The notes under the pieces were generated by a model. It did no database searches, had not been told where the DNA came from, and saw nothing but the letters and a program-made list of their open reading frames with translations. A program made the position numbers and the translations under genes. This document shows positions 7,781 through 17,757 of a stretch of DNA of 31,516 nt, piece by piece. Source of the stretch: JBEVNX01 sp040507895 (GTDB lineage Bacteria; Desulfobacterota; Binatia; JACPRU01); the NCBI GenBank assembly GCA_040507895.1, contig JBEVNX010000066.1, forward strand, positions 1-31,516, written 5' to 3'. Position 1 is the stretch's first letter, and every line of letters starts with the position of its first letter.

Positions 7781-9283
7781 CTAGCTCCGCATCGCGTCGC
7801 GCCGCCCCGCGAGGCGCCACGCCGAAGCCGTGGCGGCGGTGCGCCCGGGTATCGGCGACGGAGAGGCCTCGCCGTCGAGGGCGGCAATGGCGGCGGCGGC
7901 GAGCGCGATTCGCTCGAGCCCTTCGGCTTGCGCCGGGAGGCCTTTGAATTCTTGCTGGATGAACCGCGTGTCGAAGTCTCCGGCCCGGAAGCGGGGGTGG
8001 CGCAGGATCCAGCGGTGAAACTCGATGTTGGTGGTCGGGCCGTGGATCACGTACTCGCCGAGCGCTCGCTCCATGCGGGCGATCGCTTCCTCACGGGTCG
8101 CGCCCCAGGCGACGAGCTTCGAGATCATCGGGTCGTAGTAGATGCTCACCTCGAATCCTTCATAGACCCCGGTGTCGTTGCGTATGCCGAGCCCGCCCGG
8201 CTCACGCAGGCGGTTGATCCTGCCGGGCGCCGGCAGGAAATTGTTCTCCGGGTCCTCGGCGTAGACGCGGCACTCCAGCGCCCAGCCGCGCTGGCGGATG
8301 TCGGCTTGCCGGAAGGGCAAGGGGGCGCCCGCCGCGACCTCGATCTGCGTCCGAACCAGGTCGACGCCCGTCACCATCTCGGTGATCGGGTGCTCGACTT
8401 GGATGCGCGTGTTCATCTCGAGAAAGTAGAAGTTTCGCTTGGAGTCGACCAGGAACTCGATGGTGCCGGCGCCGACGTAGTCGACCGCCTGGGCGGCCTG
8501 CACGGCGACCTTGCCCATGGCCTCACGGGTTTTCGGGTCGAGAGCGGGCGAAGGCGACTCCTCGATGACCTTCTGGTGGCGGCGCTGGATGGAGCACTCG
8601 CGCTCGTAGACGTGCACGACGTTGCCGTGCCTGTCGCCGAGCACCTGCACCTCGACGTGGCGCGGCGAGTCGACGAAGCGCTCGACGTAGATCCGATCGT
8701 CGCCGAACGCGCTCTTCGCCTCGTTTCGCGCGGACCGCGCCGCGGCGCGAATGTCGTGCTCGGAGTCGACGAGCCGCATTCCCTTGCCGCCGCCGCCGGC
8801 TGCGGCCTTGAGCATGACCGGGAAGCCGATCTTCAATGCCGTCGAGACGACGTCTTCTTCGCTGTCGAGCGTGCCCTCCGAGCCGGGCACGACGGGTACC
8901 TTGGCCGCGATCATGCGCTTGCGAGCCTCGACCTTGTCGCCCATCGCGTCGATGGCCTCGGGCGTGGGCCCGATGAACGTCAAGCCGGCTCCGGCGCACG
9001 CTTTGGCGAAGTGCGCGCGTTCGGAGAGGAACCCGTAGCCGGGATGCACCGCCTCGGCCCCCGAGCGCGCGGCGACCTCGAGCAGCTTCTCGACGACGAG
9101 ATAGCTCTCGCGCGAAGGGGGTGGGCCGATGAGGTATGCCTCGTCGGCCATGCGCACGTGCAGCGCCTCGCGATCGGCCTCCGAATAGACGGCTACCGTG
9201 GAGACGCCGAGCTCGCGGCACGCGCGGATCACACGCACCGCGATCTCCCCTCGGTTTGCGATCAGAACCTTGCGGAACATCAT
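7781..9283 (-). CDS. accC: Biotin carboxylase subunit of acyl-CoA (propionyl-CoA-type) carboxylase
   Basis: ATP-dependent carboxylation of the biotin carrier. The 500-residue ATP-grasp enzyme shows the N-terminal FRKVLIANRGEIAVRVIRAC, the glycine-rich ATP loop KAAAGGGGKGMR near residue 160-170, RHVEVQVLGD, and the catalytic EMNTRIQVEHPITEMVTG segment. It ends just after the C-terminal biotin carboxylase domain with an Ala-rich tail and lacks an attached biotinyl domain, which is encoded by the next gene. Two consecutive ATG codons (9283 and 9280) are both possible starts; no strong ribosome-binding site is visible and translation may be coupled to the carboxyltransferase 48 bases upstream. 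A second paralogue lies at the right edge of the window. Confidence 0.95.
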   Translation of the reverse strand: MMFRKVLIANRGEIAVRVIRACRELGVSTVAVYSEADREALHVRMADEAYLIGPPPSRESYLVVEKLLEVAARSGAEAVHPGYGFLSERAHFAKACAGAGLTFIGPTPEAIDAMGDKVEARKRMIAAKVPVVPGSEGTLDSEEDVVSTALKIGFPVMLKAAAGGGGKGMRLVDSEHDIRAAARSARNEAKSAFGDDRIYVERFVDSPRHVEVQVLGDRHGNVVHVYERECSIQRRHQKVIEESPSPALDPKTREAMGKVAVQAAQAVDYVGAGTIEFLVDSKRNFYFLEMNTRIQVEHPITEMVTGVDLVRTQIEVAAGAPLPFRQADIRQRGWALECRVYAEDPENNFLPAPGRINRLREPGGLGIRNDTGVYEGFEVSIYYDPMISKLVAWGATREEAIARMERALGEYVIHGPTTNIEFHRWILRHPRFRAGDFDTRFIQQEFKGLPAQAEGLERIALAAAAIAALDGEASPSPIPGRTAATASAWRLAGRRDAMRS

Positions 9284-9331
9284 AGATTGGCTTTCACGGG
9301 TGCAGGGTCTGACAGTAGGCCGAGGTGCCTC

Positions 9332-10882
<1,551 letters not shown>

Positions 10883-10883
10883 G

Positions 10884-10905
10884 CGTCCTCCGATCGTCCT
10901 CCGAC
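10884..10905 (-). promoter_or_regulatory. Tandemly duplicated ribosome-binding site ahead of the TTG-started carboxyltransferase
   Basis: Two adjacent 11-base units (10884-10894 and 10895-10905) differ at one base, and each reads TCGGAGGACG on the minus strand. The proximal GGAGG is about four bases from the TTG start at 10882, rather close, and the distal copy is eleven bases further. The strong Shine-Dalgarno match decides the unusual TTG start. Confidence 0.6.
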
Positions 10906-10934
10906 CGGCTCCTCGGTGCGAAAGTCGCTGAATT

Positions 10935-10940
10935 ATTCTA
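10935..10940 (-). promoter_or_regulatory. Candidate -10 element (TAGAAT) for the carboxylase operon
   Basis: TAGAAT followed by AA stands in the 72-base gap between the DUF192 gene and the carboxyltransferase, about 50 bases before the start codon. It matches five of six consensus positions, but no convincing -35 lies 16-18 bases upstream. A near-identical GGCCC/TAGAATAA arrangement occurs ahead of the crotonase gene at 18618-18623. Confidence 0.35.
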
Positions 10941-10954
10941 GGGCCTGCGGGTTT

Positions 10955-11443
10955 TCAAGGCAGTTTGGTCGAGCTGATGTTCCTGTACGTCACGAGATCG
11001 CCGGGGGCGAGACCGTGGGCGGCGGCGAATCCGGCGTTCACCTCCAGCACCACTCGGGACGGAGTGCCGACGGCGATCGGCTTGAGCGAGAAGGGCTCGG
11101 CGTTGGCGTGAAGACCGACGATGCGGCCCTCCCGCGAGATGAAGATCATGTCGAGCGAAAGCGGGGTGTTCTTCATCCAGAACGATTGATTTTGCTCCCG
11201 GTCGAAGAGGAAGATCATGCCCCCATCGGGCGCGAGTTGGGTTCGGTACATGAGGCCGCGCGTCTGAGTGTCCGGCGTGTCGGCGACTTCAACGTAGACG
11301 GTGACCGGGCGCCCGGCTTTGGGCTGCAGGATCACCGCGGCCCGTTCGTTGTGGCAACCGCCGGCGAACGCAACGATGGCAGCCGCGACAAACGTTGGTT
11401 GCAACGCGTGGCGTCGTAGTCTACCTAGGCTTCCACCCTTCAT
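10955..11443 (-). CDS. DUF192 family lipoprotein
   Basis: A 162-residue exported protein of the DUF192 family, whose function is not established. The N-terminus (basic residues, then PTFVAAAIVAFAGGC) looks like a lipoprotein signal with Cys as the lipidation site. The mature part has the family landmarks VEVADTPDTQTRGLMYRTQL, GMIFLFD, SFWMKNTPLSLDMIFIS, and VVLEVNAGFAAAHGLAPGD. I take the ATG at 11443; a TTG at 11404 would give a shorter leader lacking the basic residues, and the open frame up to 11935 is antisense to the EtfD gene. The start codon lies only 12 bases from that of the divergent EtfD gene, so promoters must sit inside the neighbouring coding sequences. Confidence 0.85.
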   Translation of the reverse strand: MKGGSLGRLRRHALQPTFVAAAIVAFAGGCHNERAAVILQPKAGRPVTVYVEVADTPDTQTRGLMYRTQLAPDGGMIFLFDREQNQSFWMKNTPLSLDMIFISREGRIVGLHANAEPFSLKPIAVGTPSRVVLEVNAGFAAAHGLAPGDLVTYRNISSTKLP

Positions 11444-11455
11444 CTCGGAGGATCC

Positions 11456-13531
11456 ATGCTCACCCCGCTCGTGTTCAGCCTCTGCATCGTCGCAGCTCTG
11501 GGCCTCTTTCTCCATCAGCTCTGGGGCCGTTTCAACGTGCTGCGGGGCGTAGCGAGCGTCGAGCTGTTCGACCGCATTCCGGAGCGCATCCAGGCTCTGC
11601 TCGTCTATTTCTTCGGGCAGAAGAAGTTCGTGCGACCCGAAGCCGCAATCGTCCGTGAACGGACCGCGGGCTGGATGCACTTCTTCATCTTCTGGGGATT
11701 CACGATCCTCGGCCTCCAAATCGTGACGATGTTCGGACGCGCATACAGCGACGATTTCTACGTGCCGCTCTTCAGTCCGGGCCTTCTCGGCGGGCCGTAC
11801 ATGTTGCTGCGCGACGTCATGGAGGTGGCCGTGCTGGTCTCGATCGGCGTGGCCCTCGTGCGCTGGGGCATAACCCATCCGAAACGGCTCTACGGCTACG
11901 AGCCACCGGAGCATCGCCTGCGGGGCCAATCGCACTGGGAGGCCTATCTAATCCTGTGCTTCATCGGCTCGATCATGCTCGGCGGCTTGCTCTATGACGG
12001 AAGCCGTATCGTGGCCCACGCACATGAGCCCGGGGTCCTGAGCGAAGCGGCCTGGGAGCCTGCGTCCCGCTGGGTCGGTTGGATGCTCTTGGCCGGCTTC
12101 GGCGTGTCCGGGGCGGTGGCGATCGGCAACGTCGCGTGGTGGATCCACAACCTCGTGGTGCTGGCGTTCCTGAATCTCCTGCCGCGCTCGAAGCACTTCC
12201 ACATCATCACTTCGGCTCCGAACGTATTCTTCAAGAAGCTCGAGCCGGTGGGAGCGCTCTCCAAGCAGGACCTCGAGAATGCGACCCGCTACGGAACCTC
12301 GCACATCGACCAGTTCACCTGGAAGCAAGTCCTCGACATGTACAGCTGCACGGAGTGCGGGCGTTGCTCGTCGCAATGTCCCGCCACCGCGACCGGCAAG
12401 CCGCTCGCTCCGCGCCAGCTACTGCTCGATTTGCGCGACTATCTCTACGAGCATCAGGACGAGGTGATCGCCAAGCGCGTGGCTTGGAAGCCCGACGGCG
12501 ACGGCGCGGAGCCGCCGGTGGTCGGGGAGAACGTCGTCGGCCCGGTCGTGAAGGACGAGACGCTATGGGCCTGCAACGTCTGCCGCGCCTGCGAGGAGTC
12601 GTGTCCCGTGCTCATCGAGTACGTCGACAAGATCGTCGACATGCGCCGCCACCTGGTGCAGGAGGAGTCGCGCTTCCCGAGCGAGCTCTCCCGCGTCTTC
12701 AAGAACATGGAGACGCAATCGAATCCGTGGGGCATCGACGCCGACAAGCGATTCGACTGGGCCGAGGGCTTCGACGTCCCGACGCTCGAGACGAATCCCG
12801 AAGCGGAGTATCTCTACTACGTGGGGTGCGCAGGGGCTTTCGACGACCGCAACAAGAAGACGACGCAAGCGTTCGCGCGCGTGCTCCAGAGGGCAGGCGT
12901 GAGCTTCGCGTGTCTGGCCAAGCATGAGCTCTGCAACGGCGAGACAGCGCGGCGACTCGGCAACGAGTATCTCTATCAGACGATGGCCCAGATGTGCGTC
13001 GAGAACCTGAACGCCGCGCCGACCAAGAAGGTGCTCGTGAATTGCCCCCACTGTTTCAACACGATCAAGAACGAGTTCCCGCAGTTCGGCGGGCAGTACG
13101 AGGTCATTCACGCGGCCGAGTTCGTCAAGCAGCTCATCGACTCCGGCCGGCTGCGCATGGAGCACAGCTACGGGAAGCGTACCGCGTACCACGACTCTTG
13201 CTACTACGGCCGCTTCAACGACGTGTACGACGAGCCGCGAGAGGTTCTCGCGAAAGCGGGCGCTGGCACCGTGGAGATCGAAAAACACCGGCAGTTTGGC
13301 ATGTGCTGCGGCGCGGGCGGCGGGCGCATGTGGCTCGAGGAGGACCCGGACAAGCGAGTGAACCTGCTGCGGACGGAGCAAGCGCTGCGAACCGAGCCGG
13401 AAACGATCGCCGTGTCTTGTCCGTTCTGTATGACCATGCTCTCCGATGGCATCAAGGCGAAAGACCTCGAAGAGAAAGTCCAGATGCTGGATGTGATGGA
13501 AATCGTCGATCGGGTGAGCGCAAAGGCCTGA
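11456..13531 (+). CDS. etfD: EtfD/FadF-type membrane iron-sulfur protein, probable ETF:quinone oxidoreductase
   Basis: Predicted to pass electrons from reduced electron-transfer flavoprotein to the quinone pool during acyl-CoA oxidation. The 691-residue protein begins with a nitrate-reductase-gamma-like membrane domain of about five hydrophobic helices (residues 1-240, likely haem b-binding). Two ferredoxin-type [4Fe-4S] motifs follow, Cys298/301/304/308 and Cys373/376/379/383. Two CCG-type domains close it: Cys458, Cys493 (LCNG, one Cys short of canonical CCG, as is common in this family), Cys530/533 with CPHCFNTIKNEFPQFGG; then Cys582, Cys617/618 with FGMCCGAGGGRMW, and CPFCMTMLSDG at 655/658. 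This matches mycobacterial Rv0338c (EtfD) and Bacillus FadF. GGAGG precedes the ATG. The partners etfA and etfB are at 26855-28606. Confidence 0.9.
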   Translation: MLTPLVFSLCIVAALGLFLHQLWGRFNVLRGVASVELFDRIPERIQALLVYFFGQKKFVRPEAAIVRERTAGWMHFFIFWGFTILGLQIVTMFGRAYSDDFYVPLFSPGLLGGPYMLLRDVMEVAVLVSIGVALVRWGITHPKRLYGYEPPEHRLRGQSHWEAYLILCFIGSIMLGGLLYDGSRIVAHAHEPGVLSEAAWEPASRWVGWMLLAGFGVSGAVAIGNVAWWIHNLVVLAFLNLLPRSKHFHIITSAPNVFFKKLEPVGALSKQDLENATRYGTSHIDQFTWKQVLDMYSCTECGRCSSQCPATATGKPLAPRQLLLDLRDYLYEHQDEVIAKRVAWKPDGDGAEPPVVGENVVGPVVKDETLWACNVCRACEESCPVLIEYVDKIVDMRRHLVQEESRFPSELSRVFKNMETQSNPWGIDADKRFDWAEGFDVPTLETNPEAEYLYYVGCAGAFDDRNKKTTQAFARVLQRAGVSFACLAKHELCNGETARRLGNEYLYQTMAQMCVENLNAAPTKKVLVNCPHCFNTIKNEFPQFGGQYEVIHAAEFVKQLIDSGRLRMEHSYGKRTAYHDSCYYGRFNDVYDEPREVLAKAGAGTVEIEKHRQFGMCCGAGGGRMWLEEDPDKRVNLLRTEQALRTEPETIAVSCPFCMTMLSDGIKAKDLEEKVQMLDVMEIVDRVSAKA

Positions 13532-13542
13532 GCGGCGGCCCT
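13523..13542 (-). terminator. Weak hairpin between convergent genes
   Basis: AAGGCC (13523-13528) pairs with GGCCCT (13537-13542), with one G-T pair, around an 8-base loop spanning both stop-codon areas. On the minus strand three T residues follow, so it may end the secreted-protein operon. The T-tract is poor, so confidence is low. Confidence 0.3.
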
Positions 13543-13904
13543 CAATCCGCGGAGAACACGGTCGCGCGTGCCCCCAGGCTGGCCGCCGCTCGCGTCTGCT
13601 CGCGACGACGCAGGTGAAGCCGCCGCACGTCCGGGGCGGCGAGGCCAAGGCGCTCGAGGTCCTTTCGCTCTTCATCGCGCAGCGCTCGCTCGAAGACGAT
13701 CTCCTCATCGTCGATTTCGGCGAGGCGCCCCACGTCCGCGACGTCTTCTCCTTTCCGGATTTCCTGTGTCCGGCGGCCCGAGTCGACGACTAGCGCAGTG
13801 TCCGGATCCCTGCCGCGACGCAGATAAGAGATGTCGCCCGCCATCGCGTCGGCGGCTGCGGCGCACGCGAGGGCAACGATGACGAGCCGCTTCTCGAGTG
13901 ACAC
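13542..13904 (-). CDS. Small exported protein, possible GspC/PilP-like HR domain
   Basis: A 120-residue protein I do not firmly recognise. It starts with GTG at 13904, behind AGGAGG at good spacing, and has a signal peptide (KRLVIVALACAAAADAMA) with probable cleavage after Ala22. The mature part reads ALVVDSGRRTQEIRKGEDVADVGRLAEIDDEEIVFERAL, which resembles the small beta domain of GspC/PilP-type pilus or secretion proteins (a value that 'reflects' a residue plus an effect of pH-like 'I..D.V.L' strand pattern); this is a weak resemblance by eye. The C-terminal 40 residues are Arg-rich and may be disordered. It is the last gene of the four-gene exported-protein run, 11 bases after the phospholipase-like gene, and converges on etfD. 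Confidence 0.65.
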   Translation of the reverse strand: MSLEKRLVIVALACAAAADAMAGDISYLRRGRDPDTALVVDSGRRTQEIRKGEDVADVGRLAEIDDEEIVFERALRDEERKDLERLGLAAPDVRRLHLRRREQTRAAASLGARATVFSAD

Positions 13905-13915
13905 AGTGGACCTCC

Positions 13916-15994
13916 TCAGTCATTCCCCACCGGGCTCCCGGTAGTTTCGCGCATCGGCCGACCGACGGAAGCGATTCCGTTGCGGCAAGCCTCGTTGGCG
14001 TAGACGTTCGAGTTCACCAAATCGGTGTGCAACGGTGTTTCGGTGCCCCGGTAGGCGCCGGCCGAGTAGGCGCTGACCTCGTGCACGAGCTTTCCGTCTT
14101 GTTCGACGAGGCGGTTGATGCTGCGGCCGATGATGAACCAGGCGAGATGCTGACTGAAGTCGCCGCTGTAGTCGTCGACGATGTTCAACGATTCGGTCAT
14201 CAAGAGGTATTGCGGTTGGTCCTGGACGGCGACGAAGCGCGCAAACTCGGCGTAACCGAAGCCGGGAGACGCGAAGCTGGCGGCGTCGGGGGCGAACCAG
14301 TCAGCCGGGGTTTGCGAAGATTGCAGCTTGACGTAGGAGCCGATCTCCGTGACGGGGCCGAAGAGATCTTGTCTGCCGTCTCGGTTCACGTCGCGGCTCT
14401 GGGCGGTCGCGCCTGCCACGTCGTAGAGAGTGCTTTGATAGCAGTCGTAGTCGGTGGAGTTCCCGAAGTCGATCAACTGCGGTTCGAAGACGTCTTTACC
14501 GCCGAAAGCGATGGCGTCATTCTCCGTGAACGTCTGACCGACGAGAGGTCCGCGGAAGGCGACGATCAGCGAAACGTCACCGACCTTCAGGGGAATGGGA
14601 CTCTCGCTGAAGTCGAAGTCGAGCGCTTGCAGTTCACGGCCGATCGAAACGTTCTCGATCGGCTTCGAGACCGCGTAGGACGGTTCGCTGTCCAAGCTCG
14701 CAAATGCGGGATAGAGCAAGGGATCCGTGAGGTGGGCCTCGCGGTAGCGCACCACCGCCCGAACAGTTCCGGCGCCGGTGTCCGCGTCCGGGGTCGTGTT
14801 CCGGACCTTGACCTTGAGCTGGGTGAACTGGCCGTTACCGTCTTGATAGGGCGCGACCAAGTACGAGAATCGGTCCGGCGGCGCGATCTCGAGAGTGCCG
14901 CGGAAGAAGTGGTCGATCATCCCGGCGCTGTAGCCGACGGCGCGGGGAATGAGCAGCGCCAGAGCAGCGTCGAAATTGAAGCGATTCAACGTGTAGCGGG
15001 GCGGCAGCCTCCGCGCTGCAAGGTCCGCCGTGAAGATCGAATACGTGCTCGTGCGGGCGTTGAAGTCGGCCTGTTGGACGTATGCGTCGTCGTAAAGCGT
15101 GCCGATGAACGTCATGGTGCCGCGCAGCGAAGTTCCCGGCATGAGTTCCTGGATGTCGACCGTGTCCGTCCGCGCGCCGGCTCCGTTGGGCGACGGAAGG
15201 CCGGGCGCCGGCTCGAGATCGTCCGGGGGCCCGAGGAAGTTTGTTCCCGCGCTCACGAAGTTGCGGTTCGAAAACTCGGCGATGCCGCGACCGACCTCGT
15301 CGTCCCAGTAGTCGCGCGGCCTGGGAAGTGAGACGTTCGCGTAGCCGGAGTAGGGGAGCTGGCCCGTCTGCGCCAACGCCTCAGCATACCCCTCGTAGAG
15401 GCTCTTGGGTCCGAAGAGCCCGAGCGTGAGCGGACAAGTCAGGCCCGCGTGCGAGTCGTTCCGCGTGTGCTGCGGCTGCGCGGCGTCTTGGATCAGGTGA
15501 ATGACTTGGCCGATACTGCGCAACATCAGCGCCAGGTTTCGCTGACGGTCCGCCTCGGTCGTCGCGGTGAGGGCGCTCCAGAACAGATTCCGGGCGTCTG
15601 CGTAGGAATTCTCCTGCCCGGCGATCGAGCCGCGATCCTCGAGCCCCCAATCTACAGACGGGGCACCCTCAATGACTCCGCGAAGATATCCCGCATTGTT
15701 GAGCGGGTTGTAGAAGTGATTGCGGACTCGTGGGTCGCAGTCGGAGTCGCCATCCTCGACAATGCTGCCTTCCTCTATCCACCCCGCAGCGGTCCCGTCG
15801 TTGATCTGCGGCCTGGCGATCGCTCCAAGGTCGAGCTTCGACGACGTGCCCACCTGCAGCATGGCGAGGATGGCGTTCATCGACGATGTATTCGTTGCGG
15901 CCAGAGACATCCGCCAATGTGTCTCTAGGTCGTATGCATGAGAGGACATCAACGGAATCGCGAGAAGAACGATCGCCATGTTCGCAGACTTCAC
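13916..15994 (-). CDS. Secreted zinc-dependent phospholipase C / S1-P1 nuclease-like protein
   Basis: A 692-residue exported protein whose N-terminal third resembles the all-alpha zinc phospholipase C/S1-P1 nuclease fold. The signal peptide (AIVLLAIPLMSSHA) ends near residue 20. Candidate metal ligands follow: His26 (ETHWRMSL), His93 (NHFYNP), and the diagnostic helix GQVIHLIQDAAQPQHTRND with His166, Asp170, His176 and Asp180. Residues from about 330 onward are beta-rich, and a DVNRDGRQD calcium-loop-like motif sits in the C-terminal half. The target (lipid, nucleic acid or none) is unknown. The GTG at 15994 overlaps the upstream TGA (GTGA) and has GGGAGG upstream, so I prefer it to the ATG at 15979. 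It is the core member of the exported-protein operon 13542-17600. Confidence 0.75.
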   Translation of the reverse strand: MKSANMAIVLLAIPLMSSHAYDLETHWRMSLAATNTSSMNAILAMLQVGTSSKLDLGAIARPQINDGTAAGWIEEGSIVEDGDSDCDPRVRNHFYNPLNNAGYLRGVIEGAPSVDWGLEDRGSIAGQENSYADARNLFWSALTATTEADRQRNLALMLRSIGQVIHLIQDAAQPQHTRNDSHAGLTCPLTLGLFGPKSLYEGYAEALAQTGQLPYSGYANVSLPRPRDYWDDEVGRGIAEFSNRNFVSAGTNFLGPPDDLEPAPGLPSPNGAGARTDTVDIQELMPGTSLRGTMTFIGTLYDDAYVQQADFNARTSTYSIFTADLAARRLPPRYTLNRFNFDAALALLIPRAVGYSAGMIDHFFRGTLEIAPPDRFSYLVAPYQDGNGQFTQLKVKVRNTTPDADTGAGTVRAVVRYREAHLTDPLLYPAFASLDSEPSYAVSKPIENVSIGRELQALDFDFSESPIPLKVGDVSLIVAFRGPLVGQTFTENDAIAFGGKDVFEPQLIDFGNSTDYDCYQSTLYDVAGATAQSRDVNRDGRQDLFGPVTEIGSYVKLQSSQTPADWFAPDAASFASPGFGYAEFARFVAVQDQPQYLLMTESLNIVDDYSGDFSQHLAWFIIGRSINRLVEQDGKLVHEVSAYSAGAYRGTETPLHTDLVNSNVYANEACRNGIASVGRPMRETTGSPVGND

Positions 15995-16587
15995 TGGTGG
16001 GCCTCCCGTCGTTCGGTCGCCAAGCCCTGGACATGATCGAAGAATGCGGGCGCGACCCGTCGATAGAGCCGGCCTTCTTTGACTATCTCGCCCAACATCA
16101 GGGGCTGGAGCTCAGAGAGCGAGAGCACGGTGCGGAGTGCATCGACTCGTTGCTCGGGGGTTCCTACAAAGCGTTTGAGCTCGATGTTTCTCCCGTTCCA
16201 ATCCGATCTCCGCACGGATTCGTTGCTGTCGGCCGAATTCGGCAAAAAGCGGTGCTGGTAGCCGGTTTTGAAGATCACGAGCCAGGGCGCCGTATCGAGA
16301 ACGGCGTAGGCGGGCCGCTTCTTCGGACCCCATTTCCCGAACGTGAAATCGCCGTTGGCATCGGTCGTCGTTTCCTCGACGAGCAGCGAATCCCTATGAC
16401 CGCCGTGACCGATCCCGCCGCCATAGAGCTTCCAATCCGCAACGACCACCGCGCCTTCGACGGGCGCGCCGGTCTCGGCGTCGATGACGTGGGCGTGAAT
16501 CGCCTCGGCCCAGTAGAGCGGCGGAGCGAAGACACAGCTCCACAGCGCCAGGGCGAGCACGAAAGGGACTGTCGTCGGGGTGTTCAA
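15991..16587 (-). CDS. Exported protein with carboxypeptidase-regulatory-like beta domain
   Basis: A 198-residue protein with a hydrophobic N-terminus (PFVLALALWSCVFAPPLYWA), either a signal peptide or an anchor; the LWSC sequence is not a canonical lipobox. It is followed by a prealbumin-like carboxypeptidase-regulatory domain: IHAHVIDAETGAPVEGAVVVADW, TTTDANGDFTFGKWG, PWLVIFKTGYQ. The C-terminal 70 residues are helical and charged. The start is inferred as TTG at 16587 because it overlaps the stop codon of the upstream gene (TTGA) and places the hydrophobic segment at the N-terminus; upstream in the same frame the sequence is an Arg-rich shadow of the preceding gene. Its stop overlaps the GTG of the phospholipase-like gene. 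Such domains usually serve in binding or structure rather than catalysis. Confidence 0.75.
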   Translation of the reverse strand: MNTPTTVPFVLALALWSCVFAPPLYWAEAIHAHVIDAETGAPVEGAVVVADWKLYGGGIGHGGHRDSLLVEETTTDANGDFTFGKWGPKKRPAYAVLDTAPWLVIFKTGYQHRFLPNSADSNESVRRSDWNGRNIELKRFVGTPEQRVDALRTVLSLSELQPLMLGEIVKEGRLYRRVAPAFFDHVQGLATERREAHQ

Positions 16588-17600
16588 AAGCTGTCCATTC
16601 GCCAGACGCCGTCCGCGTCGCGAAGAAGGTAGACGAAGAAGATCTTGGTCTCGCCGTCGATCAACCGGGCGACTGCGTACTCGAGGTAACCGGGTCCCTC
16701 GGAGACGAACTGGGGAACGGAATACGACGAGACGATCCACGGCAGGTCGGCGACGAGCTCGTTGAAGATCGGCGCATACCTTTCTCGCGCTCGCGCGTTC
16801 AACGGCTGCAGCGCGGCCTCGACGTCGCCGCGCGCCAGTGCCTCGGTCATGGCATCCCAGACGCTGCGAAAAAGCGAGTCTCGGACGTCCCAAGCGTGCA
16901 CTTCGATGCCGACGGCCGCCTTGTAGACCTGACCGAGGCGGTCCGTGATCGTCAACGTGGCCACAGAGAGGCCGGAATGCGTGTAGGCATTCTGCATGGC
17001 CATCGGCGGCTTCCTGCTCGAGAAGTCGTCTCGGCCGTCGCCGTCGAAATCGATCGCCAGCTTCTGGATTGCCTGGCCCGATCGGAAGTCGTAGGTGAAG
17101 GTGACGACGAGCGGGCTCGCGCCGCTGGTGACGTCGGCGTTGAGGACGAGGTCGGGCGGATCGCCCGTGGCGCTCACGGTCACGGTCGTCCTTGCGGATT
17201 GACCCGTAGGCGTCGTCGCGATCGCCGTGATCACGTTCGATCCCGCCGCGAGAGGCAGGGAGTTGAGCATGAATTGTCCGCCTGAAGCGTATGCAACGCG
17301 GTCGTTGACCGTGACGCCAGTGTTGGGCGGTCCTTGAAACGTGCCCCGTACGTTGAGCCGGTTGGACCTGATGACCGCCCCTGCGATGGGATCCGTGATC
17401 GCGATGCTCGCCGCGCCAGCCTGCGGGGTGGGCGTGCGAGTCGGGGCTGGAGTGGGGGTTCGCGTGACCGTCGCGGTAGGCGTCGCCATGATCGTAGGCT
17501 TCGGAGTGGGGGTCGGCTTCTTGGGCGCTGCATGAGCATCCCGAGCCGTGGTGATCGATAGGGTGAGCAGTAGGAGGAGGGGAGTCTTTCCGAGCCGCAT
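16584..17600 (-). CDS. Exported protein with Pro/Thr-rich linker and immunoglobulin-like domains
   Basis: A 338-residue protein of unknown function. A signal peptide (RLGKTPLLLLLTLSITTARDAHA, residues 1-24) leads into a low-complexity linker of TPTP units to about residue 61, the kind often found in secreted proteins of GC-rich environmental bacteria. Two beta-sandwich-like domains follow: one near 65-145 (ITDPIAGAVIRSNRLNVRGTF, LPLAAGSNVITAIATTPTG, similar to glucodextranase-B-type modules) and a PKD-like one near 150-230 with the calcium-loop-like DFDGDGRDD. The C-terminal 100 residues (SLFRSVWDAMTEALARGDVEAALQPLNARARERYAPIF and FFVYLLRDADGVWRMDSF) resemble NTF2-like or nuclear-transport-factor-fold helices. 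The start is the ATG at 17600; there is no clear ribosome-binding site. First gene of the coupled exported-protein run. Confidence 0.78.
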   Translation of the reverse strand: MRLGKTPLLLLLTLSITTARDAHAAPKKPTPTPKPTIMATPTATVTRTPTPAPTRTPTPQAGAASIAITDPIAGAVIRSNRLNVRGTFQGPPNTGVTVNDRVAYASGGQFMLNSLPLAAGSNVITAIATTPTGQSARTTVTVSATGDPPDLVLNADVTSGASPLVVTFTYDFRSGQAIQKLAIDFDGDGRDDFSSRKPPMAMQNAYTHSGLSVATLTITDRLGQVYKAAVGIEVHAWDVRDSLFRSVWDAMTEALARGDVEAALQPLNARARERYAPIFNELVADLPWIVSSYSVPQFVSEGPGYLEYAVARLIDGETKIFFVYLLRDADGVWRMDSF

Positions 17601-17757
17601 GCGCGAAAAGAAAAGCAAGCGGCGTTCCGGTCCGCGCGGGGGCGCGAAGACCACGAGCGTAGGGCCGTCGCTCCGCGAAGCTCGAGGAGGCGCCCGATTC
17701 CGCTCGCCGGAAACGGCCGGACCGCTCGGAAGCAAAGCGGCCGCGCGCGAAAGTCAG

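Noticed and set aside
10955..11935. Long version of the DUF192 frame
   Set aside because: Upstream half is antisense to etfD; the lipoprotein signal begins at 11443.
17415..17530. Short-period repeat that could suggest a tandem repeat or array
   Set aside because: It encodes the TPTP linker of the exported protein in frame; no spacers or palindromic repeats as in CRISPR.
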